From: Stomorhina lunata
Taxonomy: Eukaryota; Arthropoda; Insecta; Diptera; Rhiniidae
Assembly: GCA_933228675.1 (NCBI GenBank)
Contig: OW121744.1
Location: 101,224,622 to 101,288,621, forward strand
Reading direction: 5' to 3'
Length of the DNA: 64,000 bases
Shown here: positions 55,073-64,000 of the stretch, in pieces
Layout: each line of letters begins with the position of its first letter
Numbering within the stretch: the first letter of the stretch is position 1
Translations under genes and position numbers: made by a program
Notes under the pieces: generated by a model
What the model was told of the DNA's origin: nothing
Databases searched by the model: none
The model's input: only the letters and a program-made list of their open reading frames with translations

Positions 55073-57503
55073 CGTCTGTCTGTCTGTCTGTTGAAATCAA
55101 GTTTCTGAAGCCCCTGGAGGATGGACTTACATAAATTATATATCAGATTTTAGGAAATTCTCCCGCAATGAACGCTATTAAATTTCATTAAAATCGGTTT
55201 ATAAAGACCGAAAATATCGAAAAAATACCAAAAATTAGACGAAAATTTTAAAATTTTTGATTGAAACACACTTTTAAATAACAAGAGAAAAAAGATACTC
55301 CTGGTGTACATGTGATAATATGTTATATATCAGATTGTAGGAAATAGTTTCCCAAAGCACTCTGTAAAATTTTATCAAAATCGGTCCATAAACAACTGAG
55401 ATATCGCCAAAACACTGAATTTGATGTATCGCAAATTGCCCAAAGTTCGCATTAGAGAATGTTTGTTGAAAAAATGAAATGCAGAAATAGGAAAAACCAT
55501 CCTCCTTTAGCACGGACCTACATAAATTTTATATCAGATTTTAGGAAATTCCCCCGCCAAGCACGTTATTAAATTTTATCAAAAGCGGTCCATAAATAAT
55601 TGAGATATCGCAATAACACTACATTTGATGTACAGCAAATTGCCCAAAGCACGTGTCTAAGAAATTTTGTTTATATTTCGTAAGTATTGTTTCAGCGATA
55701 TCTCAGGTGTTTGTGGACCGATTGTGATGAAATTTGACATCGTTCTTTGTGTGAGGACTTTCTAAAATCTATACTCCACAAATCTGATTACGAATACCAT
55801 TCAAACTGTACCGATCAACTTAGAATCGGCAGGAGAATCGATTTCGCGACCTCCGTCCGTCTGTTTGTCTGTCTGTCCGTCCGTCTGTTTGTTTGTCCGT
55901 CCGTCCGTCTGTTTTTTTGTCCGTCCGTCTACCTGTCTGTAATTTTTTCTGTTGTAGTCAAGTTTTTGGAGTTCCTGTTTTGTCGATATCTCAGGTGTTT
56001 ATTTTGATGAATTTTAATAGCGTCCTTCGCAGGAGATTACCTAAATCCTGATGCATTCGGTAATTTGTGGTAGATATAATTTAGCGTTTAAGCGATGGTG
56101 TTTTGATCGACAATGATAAAATTCAGGGTGGCCCAATATCCTAAAATTTTGTGTAAAATCCAGGAGCTCCACAAATCTGATTTTAGCAGACAGACACTCT
56201 GCATTAATCTTAATTTTGTGTCTGACTTTTGAACATTATGATAACATTTGAGAATGTATTATATATCAAATTATAGGTAATCTTCCTAGGAAGTACAAAA
56301 ATGCAGCTAACTACATGATATCCGTTCAAAACCTACATATGTATGTAAGTATCTCACATATCAACGAAAATTTAAATTTTTGAATTGCAATTGGGAGAAA
56401 TCCGTTCACGTTTGACAATTGATCCCGTATAACTTCGCCTAAGATACGATGATGACATTTAGTATAAAGACGTTGTACAATATTGATATTCAGGGCGATA
56501 GCGCCTAAAATAAACTTTCTAGAGGGACAACATTTGACAAAAGTATTTCTGATCTCTTGAAAAGTTCGATATTGAAAATGTGCGAGCTCTATTCACATTT
56601 AGTGAAATCTCCCATATAACCCCGACCGGGAATCGATTTAATGCTGATAAATTAAATCACATTAAAATTGCACAAGGAACTAGAGCAAAACTTTCCAAAC
56701 ATCCATCGGACAGATCGAAAGAACAATACATCCCAAATATTATTGATGAAGTGTTCATTTTATATAATTAACTAACTTTAGATTAATAAGTAAATCTTTA
56801 ATAACTTTTCCGACAAAGCTGATATCCATCCATTCAAAAGCTATATATTTCACGTATGTATCTAAAACTAAGAGTGTATACCCTATAATTTTAAGGCTTA
56901 TCATTGTTAAAGCTTTGACCTAAATCAGTCCGCTAACTTCAGAGTTTTACATAACTAATCAAGAACTTTTACTAGTTGAATAATTCGTACGAATTAAAGT
57001 GCACAACACTCATTGGGCACTGTGTTTTTGGGTTGCATGTCAGAATACTTAAACTTCATCAAATCGATGTGCTATTGCAAATGTAAGGGCATCTACATTT
57101 TGAAGCATCTTTTCTGCATGGTTTATCTGGTCTATCGAACTTTATTAAATGTTCGTAAAATATGTGTCTATTTTATTTCGAAGCTACTGGCTGGCTTAAA
57201 TATGCATTCTCTACTTGTAGTCTAGTAATCATTATCTTTCACAAAGGGACCACTTAAAAACCCAAGTGAAGCTTCCCTAGACATCAGCCACCTGCCCAAC
57301 CTAACCTTTGGGTGCATAACTATTCTAGATAATGACTCCACCGAAAAGCTTTTCTTTTTCCGACTCTTAATTTTAAAGACTCTTTGCATATAATACTAGT
57401 ATAACCAAATTTTGCTTGGAATTACATTAAGTACTTTTGGAACACCATTGGTGAAGGGTATCCAAGATTCGGCAAAGCCGAATATACCACTCTTACTTGT
57501 TTA
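54905..57503 (+). mobile_element. Long HINE copy or composite
   Basis: The 5' hairpin (TATACCCTTCACCAATAGG with TGAAAGGGTATTATAAG) is at 54905 and GTCTG runs are at 55025-55090. A second internal start-like region lies near 55795-55940. A plausible 3' end (TTCGGCAAAGCCGAATATA then CTCTTACTTGTTT) is at 57470-57503. At 2.6 kb it is far longer than other copies, so it is probably two or more copies plus the LINE scrap at 57005-57310. Confidence 0.5.
57005..57310 (+). pseudogene. Jockey-like LINE 3' end remnant
   Basis: Translation gives scattered matches to the C-terminal zinc-finger style region of jockey-type LINEs: GHCVFG-like near the start and FYFEATGW-type near 57170, with frame breaks. 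The following CCTGCCCAACCTAACCTTT resembles their usual 3' tails. The assignment is tentative. Confidence 0.35.
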
Positions 57504-57581
57504 TTTTTTTTTTTATTAAAAGAATGTTTTTAAATGATTTTTGAATTTAAAGAACTTAAATATTACCTTCTGTAAAAAAAA
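57504..57581. other. Spacer between converging HINE 3' ends
   Basis: About 78 bp of AT-rich sequence separating two HINE 3' ends that face each other. Confidence 0.5.
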
Positions 57582-59441
57582 CAAGTAAGAGTGTTATATT
57601 CGGCTGTGCCGAATCTTATATACCCACCATCAAGTTGTGTTAAATTTAGAAACATATCTCATATATCTACAAGGGTGCAGCTAATTCAAAATCTGCACCA
57701 AAACTGGAAAAATCGCTAAGCTATTTGGTATTGTTGGTAAAACCTTTGGACTAAATTGGGTTTCCGTAGCTTTATAGTTCAACATTCAAAAATATTTTAG
57801 TGGTTTCCCCAGTATTTACTTTGATCAAAATTCGGTCTCATAACCAGGTATAGTTTTACATTAATAAGTTGTTAAATACTTTTCGTTGTGATTAATATGA
57901 AGTTAGGCTAAACACGTTAATAGTAATACGACAGGTCCATATATTTCGTTATGAGTTCCTAATGCATTCATCATATATAAAGTCTGGGCTGAACATTGAT
58001 TGATGCCTATATAATTTCAAAGGTGCAATCTTAATATAATGAATGTACCTTCAAATCTTTTTGATTGTAGATATAAAAAGGGGATGTTATATATATAAGA
58101 ATTATAGCCAAATGTTGACCGATTATAACAAAATTTTACACACTGGCTGGTATATATAGAGAGCTTATTCTTGCAAAATTTAGTGACCATAGCTATCATA
58201 GTTTCTAATTTAATAGCTTTTAACTGGCCTTTGCTAAAATTTTTGGTTTCCGTGAGTGTTTTTCACATGAAAGCTAAAGTCAAATATGGACTGATTCCTA
58301 TAAAATTTGATAAACTGATCAAAAATTGCATAAAACTTCGCTATTTTAAATTTAATCGTCATAGCTATTACAATTGTATTCAATTTATCAGCATTAATGT
58401 GTTTCCCGGGGCGGGGTTATGTGGGAGCTCTAACTAAATTTGAACCGATTTTGTCCATTTTCAACACACATCTTTTTCAAGATATCCAAAATACTTTTGT
58501 AAAATTTTGTCGCTCTAGCTCTTTTCGTTAAGGCGCTATCGTGTTTTTATCTGACGGACAGACGGACATAAACAACCTTTTCTTTATGTATTTTTGTGTT
58601 TCCATAAGTTTTTTATGTGGGAGCTATGGTCAAATGGTTACCGATTGTGACGAAATTTTGCACGCTGGCTGGCATTGACATAAGACTTCCTTGTGCTTAA
58701 TTTAGTCTTACTAGCTCTTGTAGTTAAGGAGCTATCACGATTTTATCTGACGGACAGACGGACATAAATCCCCTTTTCTTTTTGAATTTTTGTGTTTTCG
58801 TAAGTTTTTTATATGGGAGCTAGGTCAAATAGTGACCGATTGTGACAAAATTTTGCACACTGGCTGGCATTGATATATGACTTTCTTGTGCCAAATTTAG
58901 TGGTTATATCTGCTATACTTTTAGATTTATTGGCATTTAAGTGTATTTTGGGTGAAATTTAGCCTGTTTTCGTAAGTTTTTTGTATGGGAGCTATGGCTA
59001 AATGTGAACCGATTTCGATGAAATTTTATATGCTGCCTAGTGCTTATCTAAAACTTCTATTTACCAAATTTTGTCATCATAACTGTCATAATTTGTCATT
59101 TATTAGCAAATAAGCGATTAGCCTAGACGAGGTTATACGGGAGCTATGGCCAAATGCTAACCGATTTTGCCCAATTTCAATACCAAAATTTTCTCATAGA
59201 TAAAGAATGTTTTTGCTAAGTTTCAGCTCAGTTTCAGCTAGCTCTTTTCCTTTAGACGTTATCGTAATTTTAACAGACAGACAGAAAGACGGACAGACAG
59301 ACGGACATAGCTCAATCGTCTTAGAATTTCATAAGGATTTAGAATGTATAACGTTTTTGATTTTTGAACCAATATTAAGGAAATTACAAACGGAATGACA
59401 ATCTCAATATACCCCCCATTCTTTTTGATGGTGGGTATAAA
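57582..59441 (-). mobile_element. HINE copy, inverted, long
   Basis: From the 3' end in inverted orientation (AACAAGTAAGAGTGTTATA, hairpin TTCGGCTGTGCCGAA) to the inverted 5' end (CCCCCCATTCTTTTTGATGG then TGGGTATAAAA). It contains several repeats of ATGGGAGCTATGG-type segments and CTGACGGACAGACGGACATA. The 1.86 kb may include internal amplification of a ~190-300-bp module (near 58550, 58740 and 58960). Confidence 0.65.
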
Positions 59442-59539
59442 AATTTGGAAAACTTACGGTAATGAAAAAATACCATCATGAGTCTATTTTGATTATGTAG
59501 GGATGTTGCATACCAAACACGGTTCTGATTTGTCTTAAC

Positions 59540-59892
59540 TTGGTAAGAACAACCTATCTGGGTCATCCTTCATCTCAACTGTGGACACTGACCTCCTCGT
59601 GGTATCACCCGGTGAACTAGTTTAACACCCCTTAATGAAGTGAGCTAACATGTACTAAAGGTTGTTCCATAAGATCGATAAAAATGGGTTAGGACGACGG
59701 GCTAGTTAGAATACAAATTTCGCACCACCTAATGTTAAAAGAGGACGTCCAAAACTTCGATTGAAAGTGAAGTGGAGGAAAATTTTTCTAAACTTGGCCT
59801 ATAAAATTGGAGAATATTTGCACATGAATTCTAAAATATGCTCGGACTATGACCTTAACAGGTTGTAACTATAAGCCATTTAAGTAAGTAAG
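59540..59892 (+). pseudogene. RTE-like LINE 3' end remnant
   Basis: A short reading (RGRPKLRLKVKWRKIFLNLA) resembles the C-terminal segment of RTE-type LINE proteins. It is followed by a stop and a TAAGTAAGTAAG tail typical of LINE 3' ends. Very short, so tentative. Confidence 0.35.
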
Positions 59893-60125
59893 AGTCAATG
59901 TTATATAAAAACTTATACAAAAAGAAAGATTTAAATTGTGTAAATATAAAAATATTAAAAAAAAAACTTCTTTATTCTTTAAACATTTACAAAAAATCGT
60001 ATAGAAATTTTTTTCCAAAAATTACAACAAAGCAAAAAAAAGCAGCAAAAAACAAAATTATTGTCACATGATTTTGGATCTAAAAATAAAAAATGTATAT
60101 ATTAATTATAAGCTGCTAAGTTTTC

Positions 60126-60203
60126 AACATAAGAAGTAGCTCAGTGGTAGAGTCTCCGCCTAGCAGACGTAGGGGTCTGGGTTCAAGTCCTCATGGTGTC
60201 ATA
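60126..60203 (+). repeat. tRNA-like sequence (tRNA-Ala-like SINE head or pseudogene)
   Basis: A-box TAGCTCAGTGGTAGAG and B-box GGGTTCAAGTCC are strong. The anticodon-loop region reads CCTAGCAG, suggesting AGC. The anticodon stem is weak (GTCT/AGAC), and no good acceptor stem pairs the ends, so a functional tRNA is unlikely. Confidence 0.45.
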
Positions 60204-60455
60204 CAAAAAATTCTGTATTTCGTTCAAAAAAATATATTTTTTTTTAATAAAACAACAACAAAAATGTTTTTGTTGTTGTTTTCCAATTGCTTACCCAAGT
60301 CATTACTTTTCTGCAATTGGTAAGTACTTGCCTCCAATGACATCCCCATATTAATGTAATGACTTAAACAGTGAATGAGTAAGTAGTTCGTGTTCAATAG
60401 TTTAGCTGTTTAACTCATTATTTGGTAATGAAAAGTTTTGCTGGGTACTTGGGCT
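60204..60455. repeat. Body of a tRNA-linked repeat
   Basis: Contains TTACCCAAGTCATTAC and, near its end, GGTAATGAAAAGTTTTGCTG, the reverse complement of the motif opening 54731. Family unknown. Confidence 0.3.
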
Positions 60456-61284
60456 ATTGCTAGAGAAATGACTAAAATTATGACCTGGGATCAGAGTTGT
60501 CAGAAATTTTTCTTAAAAAATTTTCAGAAATCGACAAAAACTATGTCAAAAATGTAGCCTAATATTTCCAAAAAAAAAAATGTTCATTGAAAATGTTTCT
60601 ATAGCATAAAATTTTATTGAAAAATTTTCTATAGAAAATATTTCATATCAAAAATTTTTCTTAAAGATAAAAATCACTTTGAAAATTTCTCAAAATTTTT
60701 CTAGAAAAAAAAAACAAGAAAAATTTCTTAAAATTTTTCTAGAAAAAACTAAGTAGAGTGTTATATTCGGCTGCTCAGAAAACTTTTCTATAAAAAAAAT
60801 TTTATGTAGAAAATATTTCTATATAAAAAATTTTATATTGAAAATTTTTGAATTCAAAAAATTGTATATTAAAAATTCTTCTTTACAAAAAATTTTATAT
60901 AGCGAAATTTTCGATATAAAAAATTTTAAAATGGAAAATTTTATTACAGAAAAAATTTAAATATAAAATTTTTTTACAGAAAAAATATGTATATTGAAAT
61001 TTTAAATTGAAAATTTTTCAAAAGAAACAATTTTAAAAGGAACATTTTTCCATATCTTTTATCAAAAAACTATTTATTACAAAAATAAATTATTGTAATA
61101 AATTGGGATCTTAGTGCAATACACAATAGTCAAACTTTTTATTTAAAAAAAAATTGATATTGAAAATGTTTTTGTAAAAAAATTTTATATTGCACAATTT
61201 TTTATGAAAAAGTTTTATTTCGTTCCCTAATTTTGACTCTGTAAATTGCAATTTATCGGAATTATTGAAAACTTGCATCGTTTT
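60456..61284. repeat. Degenerate minisatellite remnants
   Basis: Scattered copies of ATTTTTCTATAGAAAA-like and AAAAATTTTATAT pieces without a steady period. They resemble a decayed version of the S5/S6 arrays. No gene. Confidence 0.45.
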
Positions 61285-61968
61285 TATACCCTTCAAGGGT
61301 ATTATAAGTTTGTGCTGATTTATGTAACGTATAGAAATATTTGTCTAAGACCCACCTTTTAGTACACTAGTAGGCTTAGAATCACTTTCTGAGTCGATTT
61401 AGCGATGTCAGATTTAATGAAATTTGGCACAGATCATTTTTTTGATATTGATATTCGTCAAAATCGATCCATTATTTATGGTACCTCCCAAAGGTCCCAC
61501 CCCCGGAATTGACATCTTGGCCACAAATATCAATATTTGTTCATGAAATTTAAACAAATACTATTATTTATGTAAACCAAAATCACTCTACCAAATTTCG
61601 TTGAAATCGGTAAAGATTTGACTATAGCTCTCATACAAACTCTTCTATGAAAACGCACTAAAAGAAACAAAAATCACTAAAACGCTCATAAGTCTAAAGA
61701 TAATGAGAATTTTGAGTTTACTCTTGCATGCATTATTTTTGTAAAAACTGTAATCAATTTGTCAAATTTCGTGATAATCGACCTAGCTCTCATATAAATC
61801 TAAATTACAGAAACAGCGTAAATATATAAGTTTTGAGAAAATGTTTGTATGATGACAAAATTTAGCAAATATTTGTCTTTATATAGGAAAAAGAACACCT
61901 TTGACCTTACTGGTGAAGGGTATCGTATGATCGAGCTTGACCGACTATAACACTTTAATACTAGTTGT
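61285..61968 (+). mobile_element. HINE copy, nearly complete and uninterrupted
   Basis: 5' hairpin CCCTTCAAGGGTATTATAAG. Then TAGCGATGTC, GGTCCCACCCCCGGAATTG, and a 3' hairpin region ATCGAGCTTGACCGACTATAA near 61925-61955. It is about 684 bp and serves as the empty-site reference for the nested pair at 38150-39762. Confidence 0.65.
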
Positions 61969-62488
61969 TTTGAAATTTTTAAAGTGGAGAAATTCTTATG
62001 TGTGGATTCTTTTTAATGGTCCAGAAATAGGGACAGCTGATAGAGGTATTTGTAGATATTCTCAGGAAGTTTATTTAGCTTCAGAATTTAGGTATTTTGA
62101 CGAAAAATGTGTAAAAGACGGAAACCACTCATATAAGGAAAATATCTACTTATTGTCGTGTACCAGGTCGTGGCCAGACCTGAAATAATAGAACTTTGTC
62201 TCTAAAAATATATATATTTTGTTAATAAATATCACCTTTACATTAACCTTTAAGAGCAATTATAGCCATAATGTAAAGGTTTAGCGAAGTCCACCGGATT
62301 TTGACTAGTTTACTTTATATTAATCCGAAATTGATTATTTTTCCTCGTAGTTATTAATTTATGTTTTATTTATTTGTCGTTTAATTTGTTCCTGAATAAT
62401 ATTCACGTTTTACTTAATTTTTAATATTTTATTTTTATAATAACTTTAATTTACATTTTATTAACACTGAAGTGCCCATGGCAGGAAA
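61969..62488. other. AT-rich intergenic DNA
   Basis: No gene recognised. An 83-codon frame at 61937-62188 begins inside HINE sequence and has no known domain. Confidence 0.35.
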
Positions 62489-62490
62489 TA

Positions 62491-63131
62491 CGAGGGCAGA
62501 TTAATAAGTCCATGTCTGTGAAATTGGAAAAAATGGAAAAAACCCATAGTTCATAACAAAACTATGTTCTATAAGTGATGCATCCATCCATTTCCATGTC
62601 AAAGAAGAAGACTCGGAGTTGCTATGTGACCTTATAATCACGAAATATGTCAAAGGTTCTGACGCTCAGTTGAGGTCTATACATCAAAAAACTCGCGATA
62701 TGATTTTAGCTGATCGGAGACTAAAAGTTGGAGAGATTGTGGAGACCATAAGCATTACATTTGGCTCAGTGGTTTCCTCTTTTAATGATATCTTGGGTAT
62801 GTACTACGCTTTTGCTCGCAATCAAACACAAATTTAAAGTTTCACAATTTCGTTAAATTTTTTTGGCGTTGTTCAATAGCAATAGGAAAGAGTTTTTTCA
62901 ACGTTTTGTAACCATGGTCTCCGGTGTGTTGTAGGAGACCAACACACCGGAGACCAGAAAATTTGGAATTATCAAGTTCATTCGGCGACAAAGAATGCAA
63001 AGTTGGTTTTGTTAGAAAATAAAGTCTAAGGACAGTTTTTTGGGATATACTTGGCATAATCCATCTTCAGAAGGATTAAAAAAAAACAAATGTTTCATTC
63101 AAAAAGTCATGGACTTATTGACCAACCCTCG
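62491..63131 (+). mobile_element. Deleted mariner element
   Basis: TA at 62489-62490 and 63132-63133. Terminal repeats CGAGGGCAGATTAATAAGTC and, at the other end, CGAGGGTTGGTCAATAAGTC. At 641 bp it is about half of a full mariner, so it is an internally deleted copy. Confidence 0.8.
62595..63120 (+). pseudogene. Mariner transposase remnant
   Basis: HQKTRDMILADRRLKVGEIV and ISITFGSVVSSFNDILGM match the second N-terminal helix-turn-helix of mariner transposases. After a deletion, pieces such as RFVTM and VFWDILGIIH from the first catalytic region remain out of frame. The rest of the DDD core is absent. Confidence 0.72.
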
Positions 63132-63133
63132 TA

Positions 63134-63640
63134 TATTTAAATACATGTAATGTTTTAAATTAAATGGACAATTCTTTATTATCGGCGTATTTTTGCCTTG
63201 TGCAACTTAATTATTAAATCATTTTATTTATAATTATTTTTGGGGTTATAATAAATAAAGCTGTTAATTAAATTTGTTATTGTTAAGTTGTACGATTCAA
63301 TAACTTTAATTGGAATTATTGGGTTTAAAATATGAAATTTAAAAATAAATTAAGTGCTAAAGTGGCTTAAGGTTGGTTAGTGTAGGTAAATTAAGAGAAT
63401 TCCAATAATATATTGAATTTTTTTAAGAATTTGGGGAAAGCTTTAGAACAGTATTGCCCAAACTCAGACATTACTAGTATATAATCGTATTAGTAATATT
63501 GACGAAAATAGGCAGTCCATATCACCAGGAGCCGAAGACTTTTTGGTATTTTCGTAAATATCACGATCATTTGTGAAACTCGTGAAAGTGAGTATTAAAA
63601 CCATTTAGTTGAGATTTGGATGTAAACAACAAAAAAAATT
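63134..63640. other. AT-rich intergenic DNA
   Basis: Nothing recognisable before the final minisatellite. Confidence 0.4.
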
Positions 63641-64000
63641 TTCTGTAGGAAAATTTTTGATAAAATAATTTTTTGTAGAAAATTTTTGATTAAAAAAATT
63701 TTTAATAAAAAAATTTTATATCGAAAAATTTTTGATAAGAAAATTTTCTTTAGAAACATTTTTGATAAGAAAATTTTCTTTAGAAACATTTTTGATAAAA
63801 AAATTTGTTATAGAAAAATTTTTGATAAAAAAATTTTGTACAGAAAATTTTTTGTAAAAAAATTTTCGATAGAAAATTTTCTTTTAAAAAAATTTTCGAT
63901 AGAAAATTTTTTGAAAAAAAATTTTCGATAGAAAATTTTTTGTAAAAAAATTTTCTATCGTAATATTTTTGATTAAAAAATTTTCAATAGAAAAATTTTT
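63641..64000. repeat. 30-bp minisatellite array S7 (continues past window end)
   Basis: Twelve or so diverged ~30-bp units with TTTTTGATAAGAAAATTTTC and TTTAGAAACAT or TCGATAGAAAAT. Related to S6. It is still running at the last base of the window. Confidence 0.82.

Noticed and set aside
60126..60203. Functional tRNA-Ala gene
   Set aside because: The A and B boxes are good, but the acceptor stem does not pair and the anticodon stem is weak.
63595..63931. Open frames on both strands at the end of the window
   Set aside because: Same artefact of a 30-bp repeat period.

Overview
This window looks like intergenic and accessory DNA from a higher (probably calyptrate) fly. It is very AT-rich and repeat-dominated. 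Its spliceosomal introns are 58 and 68 bp with GT/AG ends. The transposons are metazoan types common in flies: piggyBac, DD41D rosa-type mariners, a DD37E Tc1-like element, a mariner remnant, Harbinger-like MITEs, RTE/jockey-like LINE remnants and many DINE-1/Helentron-like (HINE) copies. The species assignment is inference. No bacterial operon, CRISPR array or rRNA is present.

Layout. From 1 to 20.3 kb the window is mostly tandem repeats: 31-bp arrays at 0.65-1.7, 6.3-9.9, 11.4-14.4 and 18.7-20.3 kb, plus an 11-bp array of about 2.9 kb at 2.5-5.5 kb. A structurally intact 2.87-kb piggyBac element sits at 14.5-17.4 kb. From 20 to 24.9 kb there are a MITE end, a decayed LINE reverse transcriptase and degenerate repeats. 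The one convincing host gene lies on the minus strand at 24.9-29.1 kb: two exons encoding a predicted secreted, low-complexity, cuticle/matrix-like protein of about 1364 residues. A 180-bp satellite array of ten units begins about 250 bp upstream of its start codon.

From 31.5 kb to the end the DNA is a graveyard of nested mobile elements. HINE copies form the substrate into which other elements inserted. A DD41D element sits in a HINE at 40.8 kb. A HINE sits inside an opposite HINE at 38.6 kb. A Harbinger-like MITE with a CTG target duplication sits in a HINE at 46.4 kb, and another MITE sits inside a MITE of its own family at 50.8 kb. A DD37E element lies at the junction of a 320-bp direct duplication at 47.25-49.19 kb. 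One DD41D transposase (36.5-37.6 kb) is uninterrupted; the other DD41D and DD37E copies carry stops and frameshifts.

How it fits together. There is no pathway here. The recurring theme is a set of 30-31-bp minisatellites that share a CTATAGAAAA-type dyad and A/T tracts spaced near one helical turn. Their blocks flip orientation or switch subfamily abruptly. That, the self-nested elements and the transposon-flanking duplication are the most unusual structures in the window. All repeat-family names rest on motifs and end structures read by eye; no database search was possible.
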